Below are positions 7,403 to 15,747 of a DNA stretch of 35,062 bases, piece after piece. Each line of letters begins with the position of its first letter. The first letter of the stretch is position 1. The notes below the pieces were generated by a model. That model worked only from the letters and a program-made list of their open reading frames with translations, did not search any database and was not told where the DNA came from. The position numbers and the translations under genes were made by a program. This DNA is from a virus: positions 1 through 35,062 of IMG/VR virus record IMGVR_UViG_3300033143_003178; one strand, 5' to 3'.

Positions 7403-8236
7403 ATGAGTTGGAATAAAGTCCTTATAGATACTTATAATTATTTAAGAAATCAAGGTCTTTTACTTGGTACAAGCGCAAGACCTTTAAAATCAACAGCTGA
7501 ATATGTTGCAATAGGTAAAATAGAGGGAAGTGCGCCTTTTGGAGCTTTCGGCAAAATAGATGCTGCAAGTGCCCTGACTAATCAAGTTTTATGGGCTGAT
7601 GGAGAATGGGAAGCACCACCATCAGAGGGATGTTCAATATCAATAGTTAGCACATCAGCAGAGGATGGAGTAGGTGGAACAGGTATTAGAGAGTTACATA
7701 TTCATTATTTAGATGCGGATTTAGAGCCTCAAATAGAAATAACTGAAACAGATGGAACAACTGATGCAGTGATGATAGCGGCAAATGTAAGATTTTTACA
7801 ATGCGCTCATCTAACAGAAACGGGATTTGGTTCTACAAAAGCAGCGGTTGGAATAATCACATTTAGAAACACATCAACAGGAGCAGTTTATAATCAAATA
7901 GACCCTAATGAAAATAGATGTACTTCAAGTGCAAGGATGGTACCTAAAGGAAAAAGAGCTATTATAACGGGAATGGTTGGATCTTCAATTAGTGGCGCTG
8001 CTTCTACTGCATCTTCCATATCAATCGCCTCTACTTACTTTTATGATATAGATTATACAGCAGATAGTATTCTTATACCTTTTGGCAGTGTTGGCCTACA
8101 AGATGGAAGTGAGGCTTTCAATTTGCCCATACCTGCTGTATTTCCAGAGGGAAGTGTAATAGCTATGATATGCACAACCGATAAAGCCGCTATAATCACC
8201 GGTGATTGGTTTGGATATACAGAAGATGATATTTAA
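7403..8236 (+). CDS. Virion structural protein (function unassigned)
   Basis: A 277-residue protein rich in Gly, Ala, Ser and Thr and predicted mostly beta. The segment LHIHYLDADLEPQIEI and a C-terminal FPEGSVIAMICTT belong to a type of phage structural protein that I know only from head-gene clusters, where it sits beside the portal. It has its own promoter and ribosome-binding site AAAGAGG. Candidate roles are head decoration or a fibre-like surface protein. It is unusual to find it between terminase and portal. Confidence 0.6.
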   Translation: MSWNKVLIDTYNYLRNQGLLLGTSARPLKSTAEYVAIGKIEGSAPFGAFGKIDAASALTNQVLWADGEWEAPPSEGCSISIVSTSAEDGVGGTGIRELHIHYLDADLEPQIEITETDGTTDAVMIAANVRFLQCAHLTETGFGSTKAAVGIITFRNTSTGAVYNQIDPNENRCTSSARMVPKGKRAIITGMVGSSISGAASTASSISIASTYFYDIDYTADSILIPFGSVGLQDGSEAFNLPIPAVFPEGSVIAMICTTDKAAIITGDWFGYTEDDI

Positions 8237-8250
8237 AACAAGGAAATCAA

Positions 8251-9564
8251 ATGAGCGATTCACCAACATTTACATCAAAAGATTATAATAAACACGAAAA
8301 CCAAATAATTAAAGTTCGTGCGCTTTATGATGGATCAGATTCAGCAGTAAAATTTTTAAGACAGTTTCCAAAAGAGGAAAACGATGTTTATGCTGAAAGA
8401 CAAGAAGATTCAGCATTAGATAGTTTTGTATATTCAACAGCTAATACAATTAAAAATATTATCTTTAGAAAGCCGATTGATCTAACAGGTGTTCAAAACT
8501 CACAAGTTCAAGAATGGCTTAAAAAAGTTGATTTTGTAAACTCAATTAATAAGTTTAGTAAAAATATGATGGTTAATCGCATCTTAGACGGAAAAACATA
8601 TCTTTTAGTAGATAGAATGACTTTCAATCCAGAAGAAACACAAAATGGATCACAACAAAGCGATTTTGACAAACAACCTTATTTTGTAAACATTTTAAGA
8701 AACAATGTGTTTAATAAAGAATACGATATATTTAACACCTTAACAAAAGTTTCAATTCGTGAATTTTACACAGAAAAAATTGGTGAATTTGGAAGTGAAG
8801 AAAAAGAACAAGTAAAAGTTTGGTATAACGATGGTAAAATCGAAGTATGGCGCGATGATAAAGTATATAGTTCTTTGCAAACAAAACTAAAAGTTATCCC
8901 ATTAATCGAAATTGGAAATGATGAAAATCCGCCTTTATACAATCAAGCAAAACTTAATGTTCAACACTTCAACAGAAACAGCGAATGTTCAAATTATGTT
9001 CGCACAGGAGCTTCACCGTTCCTTGCAGTATTTGGAAACATTGATGGTGGAGATAAGCCAAAAACACTTGGAATAAATAGCGGGTTAAAATTCAGCGATG
9101 TTCAGCAAAGTGATGTAAAATGGGTTGAAATGACCGGTAAAAATTACGAGATTATTAATAAAGAGATTACAAAGCTTGAAGATCAAATGCTTAGAATCGC
9201 AATTAATTTCGTATCAGATCAGCAAAACAAAACAGCAACACAAGTTGAAAAAGAATCAATGGAAGCTGAATCTAAATTAACTGATTACGCAAAAGAAATT
9301 GAAGAGGGCATAAGCGACGGTTTAGCATTAATGCAACTTTATTCAGATGCACCACTTGGTGAAAATACTATTGAAATGAATAAGGACTATTCAAACAACA
9401 TACTTACACCAGAACAAGCGAACTCGTATCGCTTAGACTATACGCAAGGGATTATATCATTAGATCGTTTATGGCAGTTATACGCAAAAGGTGAATATAT
9501 TCCATTGTTAGATGAAAAAAAACAAGAAGCCGAAAAAGCACTTTTAAAAGATAGCGGGATCTAA
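8251..9564 (+). CDS. Portal protein (DUF4055-like)
   Basis: A 437-residue protein starting after AAGGAAATCAA. The N terminus (IKVRALYDGSDSAVKFLRQF, then DVYAERQEDSALDSF and IFRKPIDL) fits the DUF4055 group of portal proteins, which form the dodecameric ring at the packaging vertex. The C-terminal part is helical and acidic. Position between terminase and the gp7-like gene supports the call. Confidence 0.82.
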   Translation: MSDSPTFTSKDYNKHENQIIKVRALYDGSDSAVKFLRQFPKEENDVYAERQEDSALDSFVYSTANTIKNIIFRKPIDLTGVQNSQVQEWLKKVDFVNSINKFSKNMMVNRILDGKTYLLVDRMTFNPEETQNGSQQSDFDKQPYFVNILRNNVFNKEYDIFNTLTKVSIREFYTEKIGEFGSEEKEQVKVWYNDGKIEVWRDDKVYSSLQTKLKVIPLIEIGNDENPPLYNQAKLNVQHFNRNSECSNYVRTGASPFLAVFGNIDGGDKPKTLGINSGLKFSDVQQSDVKWVEMTGKNYEIINKEITKLEDQMLRIAINFVSDQQNKTATQVEKESMEAESKLTDYAKEIEEGISDGLALMQLYSDAPLGENTIEMNKDYSNNILTPEQANSYRLDYTQGIISLDRLWQLYAKGEYIPLLDEKKQEAEKALLKDSGI

Positions 9565-9567
9565 AAA

Positions 9568-10515
9568 ATGGATTATTTAGATTTAATGTATATGGAAAGC
9601 TCACTATTTGAGAACTATGTACCAAAAAGCTATGATGATTTATTGTTAGCTTTAAAAGTAGCAGATGAAAAAATAATGAGCCGGATCGCTGCAACAAGTG
9701 GCGAATGGACTAAATCAGAATTAACAAAAATGAAAGCATTGATTGATTATGAAATTAACAATACTTACGGTGGTATATTCGAGGGGATGCAAGAAGAAAG
9801 TGTTGATGCTGCAAAAGTTGTAATGAGCGCAACACTTGGAGCAACAGCAGATCTTCCACTTCATACAATAAAAGATCTATTAAACTCAAAGCGCAACATT
9901 CAAGGCTATACATTCGTAGAACTCTTTAAACTTCCAGAAGCTAACCACGCAAGACAATTACGGGTATTGTTAGCAAGTGGAGTTGCACAAGGTATGACAG
10001 CGCAACAAATAGCACGAGAGTATGGAATAAAGTCCGATCAGTTGTCAAAAGGGCAGATAAAAACAAATATCTATACAACAATTTCAGATGCAAGAGATCA
10101 AGGCAGATATGAAGCATTTAAGATATTAGAAAATCAAGGCGTATCAAAAGGTTACATTTACGATGCAACTTTAGACAGCGGAACGACCGTATATTGTAGA
10201 GATATGGATCAGAAAAGATTTCATAAAAAAATTGAAGATATTCAGCATTTAATAAACACTCACTTTAATGAGCGTTCAAGATTCAGACCAATTCCATTAG
10301 TTGATACTTTAACAGGTGGAACAAGACCATCTAAAGCTGGAGAAGTTCCAGAACAGAGTTATGAATCCTGGTACTTGCAACAATCTAAATCGTTTCAAAA
10401 ATCAACTCTTTCAAATCGTAAATATAATGCCTTTCTAAAAGATAAATATAAAGTGAAATCTATTGTTGATATTGATAAAGTAGTAGAAGCTGAAACTGTT
10501 AAGAAATACTTATAG
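9568..10515 (+). CDS. Mu F/SPP1 gp7-like head morphogenesis protein
   Basis: A 315-residue protein immediately after the portal gene. The middle is helical with QLRVLLASGVAQGMTAQQIA and NIYTTISDARDQGRYEAF, and the C-terminal part has DATLDSGTTVYCRDMDQKRF followed by a RFRPIPL strand. This is the SPP1 gp7/Mu F fold, a minor head protein that binds the portal. In many members a cysteine pair (HPNCRC) sits before the last motif. Here that site reads HFNERSRFRP, so the second metal or disulfide ligand is missing. Its stop is one base from the stop of the convergent gene at 10517. Confidence 0.8.
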   Translation: MDYLDLMYMESSLFENYVPKSYDDLLLALKVADEKIMSRIAATSGEWTKSELTKMKALIDYEINNTYGGIFEGMQEESVDAAKVVMSATLGATADLPLHTIKDLLNSKRNIQGYTFVELFKLPEANHARQLRVLLASGVAQGMTAQQIAREYGIKSDQLSKGQIKTNIYTTISDARDQGRYEAFKILENQGVSKGYIYDATLDSGTTVYCRDMDQKRFHKKIEDIQHLINTHFNERSRFRPIPLVDTLTGGTRPSKAGEVPEQSYESWYLQQSKSFQKSTLSNRKYNAFLKDKYKVKSIVDIDKVVEAETVKKYL

Positions 10516-10516
10516 T

Positions 10517-10897
10517 TTAGTTATTATCTAATATCCATTGACAAGCTTTGAAGATTGCTTCTGTTTCCGAGTTATCAGAAAACACCTCTTTATCATATAT
10601 AGAGCCTTTATTTGTGACACTAAAAGTGCTTAACTCTGCGAAGTATATCACAGTGGATAAGTCAGGCTTATACGCTTTTACAGATACGGTAACTATTACC
10701 CCTCTAGTTAACGCCCACTCTTTACACTTATGAGCTAATTCGTGGATGTTGATATAGTTCCATGTCGTATAAACTCTATACGCTATGTCAAATACAGATA
10801 GTCCCCTTTTTAGGTTAGACTCTATTACTCCACTATCAGTCACAACTTGTAAAATATCTTCATCTAGTACTCCGCTCATCAATTCTTTACTTATCAT
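10517..10897 (-). CDS. Conserved hypothetical protein, last gene of the leftward operon
   Basis: A 126-residue protein with a good GAGGA site seven bases before its ATG. The motifs INIHELAHKCKEWAL and ETEAIFKACQWILDNN are familiar to me from uncharacterised phage and prophage proteins of Campylobacterota. Function unknown. It is the third of three leftward genes driven from the promoter at 11688-11716. Confidence 0.65.
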   Translation of the reverse strand: MISKELMSGVLDEDILQVVTDSGVIESNLKRGLSVFDIAYRVYTTWNYINIHELAHKCKEWALTRGVIVTVSVKAYKPDLSTVIYFAELSTFSVTNKGSIYDKEVFSDNSETEAIFKACQWILDNN

Positions 10898-10899
10898 CT

Positions 10900-11289
10900 T
10901 TAAATCCTCGTAACCTTAACACCACTAATACTAAAATCAATACAAGTGGTACACAACTCTCTACTATCAAACTTTATCATCATTAATGTTCTATCTAATG
11001 AAAAGCTTTTGATAACACCTCGACCATATCCGACACTATCACAGTAAACAAAATCATTTACTTTTGGATTAACTAACTTATCTCTTTTGTATAAGTGATT
11101 ATACTTCTCTTGTAGGAGTATGTCGTATAGAAACCAAAGCTGTTTTGAATCCAGCTTATATATTTTTTCTACTTGTTCAGACTTTAATTTGCTTATTTGA
11201 ACATCGTATTTTATCTCACGCCACTCTGTTTTTGTAATACCGTAACTTTCAGCGCTTAGGGAGTATTTATTTATTAAAGCCGTAAGCAT
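10900..11289 (-). CDS. Hypothetical protein, middle gene of the leftward operon
   Basis: About 129 residues. I place the start at the ATG at 11289, overlapping the preceding gene by 23 bases; a TTG at 11304 is an alternative. The N-terminal half is helical and Lys-rich. The C-terminal half (PKVNDFVYCDSVGYGRGVI onward) looks like a small beta barrel with three cysteines. No family recognised. Confidence 0.6.
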   Translation of the reverse strand: MLTALINKYSLSAESYGITKTEWREIKYDVQISKLKSEQVEKIYKLDSKQLWFLYDILLQEKYNHLYKRDKLVNPKVNDFVYCDSVGYGRGVIKSFSLDRTLMMIKFDSRELCTTCIDFSISGVKVTRI

Positions 11290-11644
11290 CCCAGTTTCTA
11301 GCAATTAGAAAAACTTCCGTATTCATTTTATCATTAATTTGTTTTTCAAAGTGTTCGAGCATCTCCTTTGGTCGGCACTTGTTGCCGTTGGTGTCAATAG
11401 GGTTATAGTCAGCGGTCCTTGCTCCTATTTTATTGTTGTTAATATCGTAAATATATACGGCTATGTTCCTATTGAAATAAACAATAGTGATGTTGAGTTT
11501 CGCCTCGTCAAAGCTTGGCTCATATCTAATAAGCATTTTATAATTTGCATTAAAGCTTTTAGTGAGAGTGTTGTGAATCTCATCGCAAATATCACTTATC
11601 TTTACTTGGTGCTTCTTTAATGCTTCTAATTGTTTCTCTAACAT
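11267..11644 (-). CDS. Hypothetical protein, first gene of the leftward operon
   Basis: The ATG at 11644 has GGGGAGATGATAGG upstream and lies about 45 bases downstream of a consensus promoter. A longer frame beginning at 11725 would start upstream of the promoter's -35 and is rejected. The 125-residue product has an N-terminal helix (MLEKQLEALKKHQVKI) and a beta-rich core (LNITIVYFNRNIAVYIYD). It resembles no family I know. The DnaA-box array starts just upstream of its promoter, so host DnaA could affect it. Confidence 0.65.
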   Translation of the reverse strand: MLEKQLEALKKHQVKISDICDEIHNTLTKSFNANYKMLIRYEPSFDEAKLNITIVYFNRNIAVYIYDINNNKIGARTADYNPIDTNGNKCRPKEMLEHFEKQINDKMNTEVFLIARNWDAYGFNK

Positions 11645-11687
11645 CCTATCATCTCCCCAGTGTTGTTTTTTCTTTTCAGATACCCAT

Positions 11688-11716
11688 ATAATAACCAAGA
11701 GATAAAAAGTTGTCAA
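11688..11716 (-). promoter_or_regulatory. Consensus sigma-70 promoter of the leftward operon
   Basis: Read leftward: TTGACA (11716-11711), a 17-base spacer, then TATTAT (11693-11688). It is one of only two promoters in the window with a perfect -35. A DnaA-like box (11717-11725) abuts the -35, so occupancy of that box would be expected to influence transcription. Confidence 0.8.
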
Positions 11717-11924
11717 TGTGAACAACTACCATAAAAAGAGCTATTCACATACTATTCACATAAAGCAAAATCTAATGTGAATAACAAAAGTAAGCAATAC
11801 GGTAACTTTAAGGATACAGTGTGAATAAGTAGCTTAAAAATCAATGTGAATAAGATGTGAATATCTAAAATGTGAATAACTGCAATTCTTTAATATAATT
11901 AATATATCATTGTTTTAATTTTTA
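11717..11924. other. Candidate replication origin: array of eight DnaA-like boxes plus AT-rich stretch
   Basis: Boxes with core TTCAC/GTGAA lie at 11717-11725, 11741-11749, 11752-11760, 11776-11784, 11820-11828, 11845-11853, 11856-11864 and 11871-11879. Four are exactly TGTGAATAA (reverse TTATTCACA); the others differ at one or two outer bases. Spacings of 11 bases occur twice. An almost pure A/T stretch follows (11884-11940), suitable as an unwinding element. The core matches the published Campylobacterota DnaA box, which differs from TTATCCACA by T at position 5. The array fills most of a 316-base gap between divergent operons. An operator array for an unknown repressor is the alternative. 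Confidence 0.65.
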
Positions 11925-11933
11925 TGATATAAT
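11925..11933 (+). promoter_or_regulatory. Extended -10 promoter TGATATAAT
   Basis: At the right edge of the AT-rich stretch, preceded by T-rich sequence, 27 bases before the scaffold ATG. It drives the scaffold and coat genes rightward, so the DnaA-box region is flanked by divergent promoters. Confidence 0.75.
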
Positions 11934-11960
11934 TAGTACAATTTTAATTCGGAGAATAAA

Positions 11961-12683
11961 ATGTTTGAAAAGTTACAAGGATTTATCGGAGATAATCCCG
12001 AAGCGTTACAGGAAATGAAATCAATTGAAGCAACAGCGAAAGCGAATGTTGATATGATTAATACTTTGGAACGAAAAGTTGGTGATATTACAACAACTCG
12101 TGATAAGTTTAAAGATGGAAATTCTTTAGTCAAGAGCATACTTGGAATAGATGCTGTAAATGAAGAAACTCTTAAAAATGTGTTTAAAAATAAAGATCAA
12201 GGTGATGAAGCTTTAACCGCTGAAATAACAAACCTAAAAACTTTATTGGAAAATGCGAATACTGAAAAATCTGACTTAGAGAGCGGATTTAATTCAAAAA
12301 TTCAAACAATGGCACTTGATAATGCAATCGCAAGTTCAAACATTGGTGTGAATGTTGCTAATCCAGAGATGTACAAAATCGTTACAGAATTAGCAAAAAA
12401 CGGTGCAGTTTTTGAAGATGGAAAGATAGTTTATAAAAAAAGTGATGGAACAACTCAATATAACGGAAGCGCTCCAATGACTCTTGATGATAAAATATCA
12501 AACATTCAATCTGATAAAAACTATTCTGGTTTATTTAAGCCAGATTCAAACGGTGGAAGCGGAACACCTCCGAATAATAAAAGCGGTGGTAGTCTTAAAT
12601 CAATGACACGATCTCAATTTACTCAAACTTCACCAGAAGCACAGAGTAAATTTATGGCAGATGGTGGAAGTCTTACAGACTAA
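11961..12683 (+). CDS. Capsid scaffolding protein
   Basis: A 240-residue protein directly before the coat gene, mainly helical with coiled-coil stretches (about residues 22-55 and 85-110), low in aromatic residues, and ending in a polar Gly/Ser-rich tail with MTRSQFTQTSPEAQSKF. Length, position and composition fit a scaffold that guides procapsid assembly and leaves before DNA entry. There is no protease motif. Confidence 0.75.
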   Translation: MFEKLQGFIGDNPEALQEMKSIEATAKANVDMINTLERKVGDITTTRDKFKDGNSLVKSILGIDAVNEETLKNVFKNKDQGDEALTAEITNLKTLLENANTEKSDLESGFNSKIQTMALDNAIASSNIGVNVANPEMYKIVTELAKNGAVFEDGKIVYKKSDGTTQYNGSAPMTLDDKISNIQSDKNYSGLFKPDSNGGSGTPPNNKSGGSLKSMTRSQFTQTSPEAQSKFMADGGSLTD

Positions 12684-12698
12684 TAATAAGGAAAGAAA

Positions 12699-13853
12699 AT
12701 GGCAAACAATACATTAACAGCGTTAAGCCCAAATCTATTTGCGGCATTAAACACAATTTCAAGAGAATTAACAGGGATGATTCCTGCAGTTGCACTTAAT
12801 GCAACTGGTGCAGAAAGAGTTGCAGTTGGAGATTCAGTAAAAATTCCTGTTGTAGGTGCAGCAAACATCGGTGATACAACTCCGGCAATGGGTGTTCCAG
12901 ATCCAACGGGTCAAACTCCAACAACTGTCGAGATAGAGATCTCAAAATCAAGAAATGCAGAATTCGGCTTTGTTGGTGAGGGTCAATTATCATTAAACAA
13001 TGGTGTTGGTTATGGTACAGTTCAAACAGATATGATCGCAGAAGCAATGAGAGGTCTTGTTAATGAAGTTGAAACTGATTTAGTTGCAAACTATATTCAT
13101 ACTTCAAGAGCTTATGGAACTATTTCAACTATTCCTTTCACTTCTGGTTTAGCTGAATTAGCACAAATGCACAAAATTTTGGTTGACAATGGATCACCAA
13201 TAACTGATAAACAAATGGTTCTAAATACAGTTGATGGTGCTTCATTAAGAAGCAACACAGGTCTTACAAATGTAAATAACGCTGGAAGTTCTGAAACTCT
13301 AAGAGAGGGAATTTTTGGAAGATTACAAGGTTTCGCAGTTCGTGAATCTGGACAATTTGTTGATCATACTCCGGGGACAGGTTCAAGTGCAACTTCAGAT
13401 ACAACCGGTTATGCAATCGGTGAAACTTCAATCACACTAGCAGATGCCGGTACGGGTACAATTCTAGCAGGTGATGTTATTACTTTTGCAGGCGATACAA
13501 ACAAGTATGTTGTTAAAACAGGTGCAGGTGCAGTTGCAACAGCAACTATTGTTATTCAAGCTCCGGGACTAAGAAAAGCACTTTCAACAACTCCGGCCGC
13601 TCTAACAGTTGTAGCTTCATATTCTGTAAGTATGGCATTCAATAGAAATGCAATACACTTATTAACTCGTGCACCGGCACTTCCGGAAGAGGGTGATTTA
13701 GCAATTGATAGAATGACAATCACAGATCCAATTAGTGGTTTATCTTTTGAAATTTCAATTTATCCTGGTTACCGTAAAGTTCGCTATGAAATCGCTCTTG
13801 CTTGGGGTTTCAAAGTGGTTAAAACTGAACACACAGCACTGCTTATTGGGTAG
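12699..13853 (+). CDS. Major capsid protein, P22 coat-like
   Basis: A 384-residue protein after AAGGAAAGAAA. The start MANNTLTALSPNLFAALNTI, the motif EFGFVGEGQLSLNNG and the C-terminal YPGYRKVRYEIALAWGFKVV are typical of the P22 gp5 coat family, which has the HK97 fold. Residues about 220-290 form a beta-rich insertion (repeated Gly, Thr, Asp), the place of the I-domain in P22. Most siphoviruses use a different coat group, so pairing with long-tail genes is a mosaic feature. Confidence 0.88.
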   Translation: MANNTLTALSPNLFAALNTISRELTGMIPAVALNATGAERVAVGDSVKIPVVGAANIGDTTPAMGVPDPTGQTPTTVEIEISKSRNAEFGFVGEGQLSLNNGVGYGTVQTDMIAEAMRGLVNEVETDLVANYIHTSRAYGTISTIPFTSGLAELAQMHKILVDNGSPITDKQMVLNTVDGASLRSNTGLTNVNNAGSSETLREGIFGRLQGFAVRESGQFVDHTPGTGSSATSDTTGYAIGETSITLADAGTGTILAGDVITFAGDTNKYVVKTGAGAVATATIVIQAPGLRKALSTTPAALTVVASYSVSMAFNRNAIHLLTRAPALPEEGDLAIDRMTITDPISGLSFEISIYPGYRKVRYEIALAWGFKVVKTEHTALLIG

Positions 13854-13860
13854 GTGTTAG

Positions 13861-14049
13861 ATGGAAACTGTTTATGTTATAGACAGTAGCCACCCTAGCG
13901 GTGGTTACATCGCAAACAAAGCCGATGTACCGAAAGGTATAAAAACTTTGACTATGAAGCAGTTTGAAAAAAATGGAAATAAGCCTCCAAAACAAACTGA
14001 ATCAAAAAAAGAAACTGAAACAAAAAAAAATTCAGCTTCAGAAGCTTAA
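13861..14049 (+). CDS. Small head-associated hypothetical protein
   Basis: 62 residues, starting within eight bases of the coat stop. The N-terminal half is ordered (VYVIDSSHPSGGYIANKADVP), the rest is a disordered Lys/Glu/Thr/Ser tail. Such small proteins after the coat gene are often head-joining or decoration factors. No specific family. Confidence 0.6.
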   Translation: METVYVIDSSHPSGGYIANKADVPKGIKTLTMKQFEKNGNKPPKQTESKKETETKKNSASEA

Positions 14050-14094
14050 TAGGTTTGTAAAGCATCTATCGAGATGCTTTATCAAGTTTAATAT
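14050..14094 (+). repeat. Intergenic hairpin element, copy 2
   Basis: Perfect 9-bp stem AAAGCATCT (14059-14067) / AGATGCTTT (14072-14080) with loop ATCG, followed by ATCAAGTTTAATA. It aligns with 3330-3374, including flanking bases after the stem. It lies between the small head gene and the connector gene and may be a weak terminator or processing site. Confidence 0.75.
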
Positions 14095-14107
14095 AAGGAA
14101 TAAATAA

Positions 14108-14533
14108 ATGGCTTTAGTTATCTTCCCGACAACAGACTATGATGCTTTTGTAACAGTTGTAAATTGTGATTCACTTTTAGAAGTTAATGTAATAGGTACT
14201 CAAAGAGCAGCTTATGACGCTTTAAGTGATGGCGATAAAGAAATATACATAAGACAAGCCACAACTTTAATCAAACACAATGCAGAGCTTCCAACAACCC
14301 TTGAAGATGATCTACAACTTGCAACAGCTTATTTAGTCAATCATTCAGTTGGAATTGATATGCTAAACAGCGACAACACATCAAATGTAAAAGTAAAAGA
14401 CATTGACGGAGTTGTTAAAACTGAATATTTTTCACAAAATAGTGATTCAAATTCGTTTCCGGATATTGTTCAATCATTATTAGAGCAATATGATGGCGCG
14501 GTCGATGGTTCGTTTACATTTTCCCGTGCATAG
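14108..14533 (+). CDS. Head-tail connector (adaptor) protein
   Basis: A 141-residue protein. The N-terminal helices carry AYDALSDGDKEIYIRQATTLI and LQLATAYLVNHSVG, the arrangement found in head completion or adaptor proteins (and in proteins labelled DnaT-like ssDNA-binding). It is the first gene after the coat cluster, where the adaptor normally lies. Its stop is one base from the stop of the convergent HNH gene. Confidence 0.7.
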   Translation: MALVIFPTTDYDAFVTVVNCDSLLEVNVIGTQRAAYDALSDGDKEIYIRQATTLIKHNAELPTTLEDDLQLATAYLVNHSVGIDMLNSDNTSNVKVKDIDGVVKTEYFSQNSDSNSFPDIVQSLLEQYDGAVDGSFTFSRA

Positions 14534-14534
14534 G

Positions 14535-15254
14535 CTACAAAAGCTTCCCTAGACTTTGTGCAAATTCTAGGGGGTCTTTAGCATTTTTTGAACAATTACA
14601 ATGAGGGCAAGAAACAACGATATTCTCAAGAGAATGTTTTCCGCCTTTTGATAATGGAATATAGTGGTCGATATGCTTATTTTTAAGTTTATTATTACAC
14701 CAGTAGCAATTAATCGCATTTTCAAGTATTTCTTTTATTTGGGTCGATGTTAAATCTCCGCCCGAAAAAGACTTTTTCCTTTTATTGTGTGAGTTTTTTC
14801 TAACTGCTTTCCCCATTGGGGATATTCTATATTTCCGTTCTTTCTCTCTCACTATGTCGATATTTTCAGCCCTATATCTCCTAGAACTATCTTTTAATTT
14901 TTCCCTATTTTTAGCATAATATTCTTTTTGCCTGGCTTTTGCTTTTTCTTTGTTGTCTTTTAGATATTGCTTTGATTTTTTTATAATATCTTCTTGGTGT
15001 AATAAATAGTATTCTCTTTGTTTAGTTTTGATTTTTTCACTATTGTTTTCTCTATATATCTTGTCGATTTTCGCTTTATTTACTCTATTTTTAAACCTAG
15101 CTTTTCTAGCTGTTTTCATTATAGAATCTCTATTTTTTATCCTATAGTTTTTTACACAATCTTTACAATGGCTACATAGTCCATCTTTAAAATTTTTATT
15201 TTTATGATATTCTGATAATTTTTTTGTGATTTTACATTTTGTGCAAGTTTTCAT
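14535..15254 (-). CDS. Free-standing HNH endonuclease with N-terminal zinc ribbon
   Basis: A 239-residue protein on the strand opposite all surrounding structural genes. The N terminus has CTKC (C4, C7) and CSHCKDC (C27-C33), the middle is about 110 residues of extremely basic helix with repeated KQREYY/KARQKEYY units, and the C terminus is a clear HNH: CYWCNNKL, HIDHYIPLSKGG, LENIVVSCPHCN. This is the build of a homing-type nuclease that inserts between virion genes. It has its own promoter and a structured leader shared with the gene at 17473. Confidence 0.88.
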   Translation of the reverse strand: MKTCTKCKITKKLSEYHKNKNFKDGLCSHCKDCVKNYRIKNRDSIMKTARKARFKNRVNKAKIDKIYRENNSEKIKTKQREYYLLHQEDIIKKSKQYLKDNKEKAKARQKEYYAKNREKLKDSSRRYRAENIDIVREKERKYRISPMGKAVRKNSHNKRKKSFSGGDLTSTQIKEILENAINCYWCNNKLKNKHIDHYIPLSKGGKHSLENIVVSCPHCNCSKNAKDPLEFAQSLGKLL

Positions 15255-15317
15255 TTTGAAGTCCTTTAGTCGCTTCTTTAGCTAATGAACCGAGAGGAGC
15301 AACCCTCTCAACTAAAG
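15255..15317 (-). promoter_or_regulatory. Structured leader RNA A, two competing helices over the ribosome-binding site
   Basis: In the leftward RNA, the 5' segment CTTTAGT (15317-15311) can pair with ACTAAAG (15270-15264), which overlaps the AAAGGA ribosome-binding site, or with CTAAAG (15281-15276) just upstream of it. A GAGAGG/CCTCTC hairpin (15309-15304 with 15297-15292) lies between. The same layout with different stem bases occurs at 17968-18031. Confidence 0.65.
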
Positions 15318-15323
15318 ATTAAC

Positions 15324-15347
15324 ATTATACCTAAAATATGCTATAAT
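15324..15347. promoter_or_regulatory. Divergent promoter pair A
   Basis: Leftward TATAAT lies at 15329-15324, whose start site would fall at the first base of leader A. Rightward TGCTATAAT lies at 15339-15347, 22 bases before the next head-tail gene. The same pair with identical spacing is at 18038-18061. Confidence 0.7.
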
Positions 15348-15369
15348 TACAATTAATAAAGGGGTAACA

Positions 15370-15747
15370 ATGGCAGATAATCAAGAAGCATTAGACGCGA
15401 TACAAGACTTCAAAGATGCTCTTGTTACAGATGGTAGTGCGGTAACAATTAGAACGATTACAGCAGGGGAATGGGACAGTTACGGGAATGTTATTGTTGT
15501 TGAAACAGTTTCAGACGAAATTACAAAATGTTTCCCATCAAGTGAAGCTTCATCAAGAGTTCAAGCAGTTATAAATGCTGATACTAATATAAGTAGCTAT
15601 GAATTATCTTTAAAACTATATACAGAAACAGAAGTAACAAAAGCCGATAGAATAGTTTTCGATAGTGATGTTTATGAGATTCTTTATGTTTCAAAAAAGA
15701 TCTATCAAGATATAGTTGTGTTTTACGAATTGTTGGTTAAAAAATAA
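15370..15747 (+). CDS. Head closure / head-tail joining protein
   Basis: A 125-residue beta-rich protein after AAAGGGGTAAC. The pattern of an N-terminal helix followed by strands ending in ADRIVFDSDVYEILYVSKKI fits head-closure proteins that cap the connector before tail attachment. Gene order (adaptor, closure, neck, tail completion, tube) supports it. Its stop overlaps the next ATG (TAATGA). Confidence 0.68.
   Translation: MADNQEALDAIQDFKDALVTDGSAVTIRTITAGEWDSYGNVIVVETVSDEITKCFPSSEASSRVQAVINADTNISSYELSLKLYTETEVTKADRIVFDSDVYEILYVSKKIYQDIVVFYELLVKK

Noticed and set aside
11339-11620. Rightward open frame of 93 codons
   Set aside because: It is antisense to the leftward gene at 11267, which has a promoter and ribosome-binding site; the rightward frame has neither.
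11645-11725. Longer version of the first leftward gene starting at 11725
   Set aside because: It would begin upstream of the promoter's -35; the ATG at 11644 has GGGGAG upstream.
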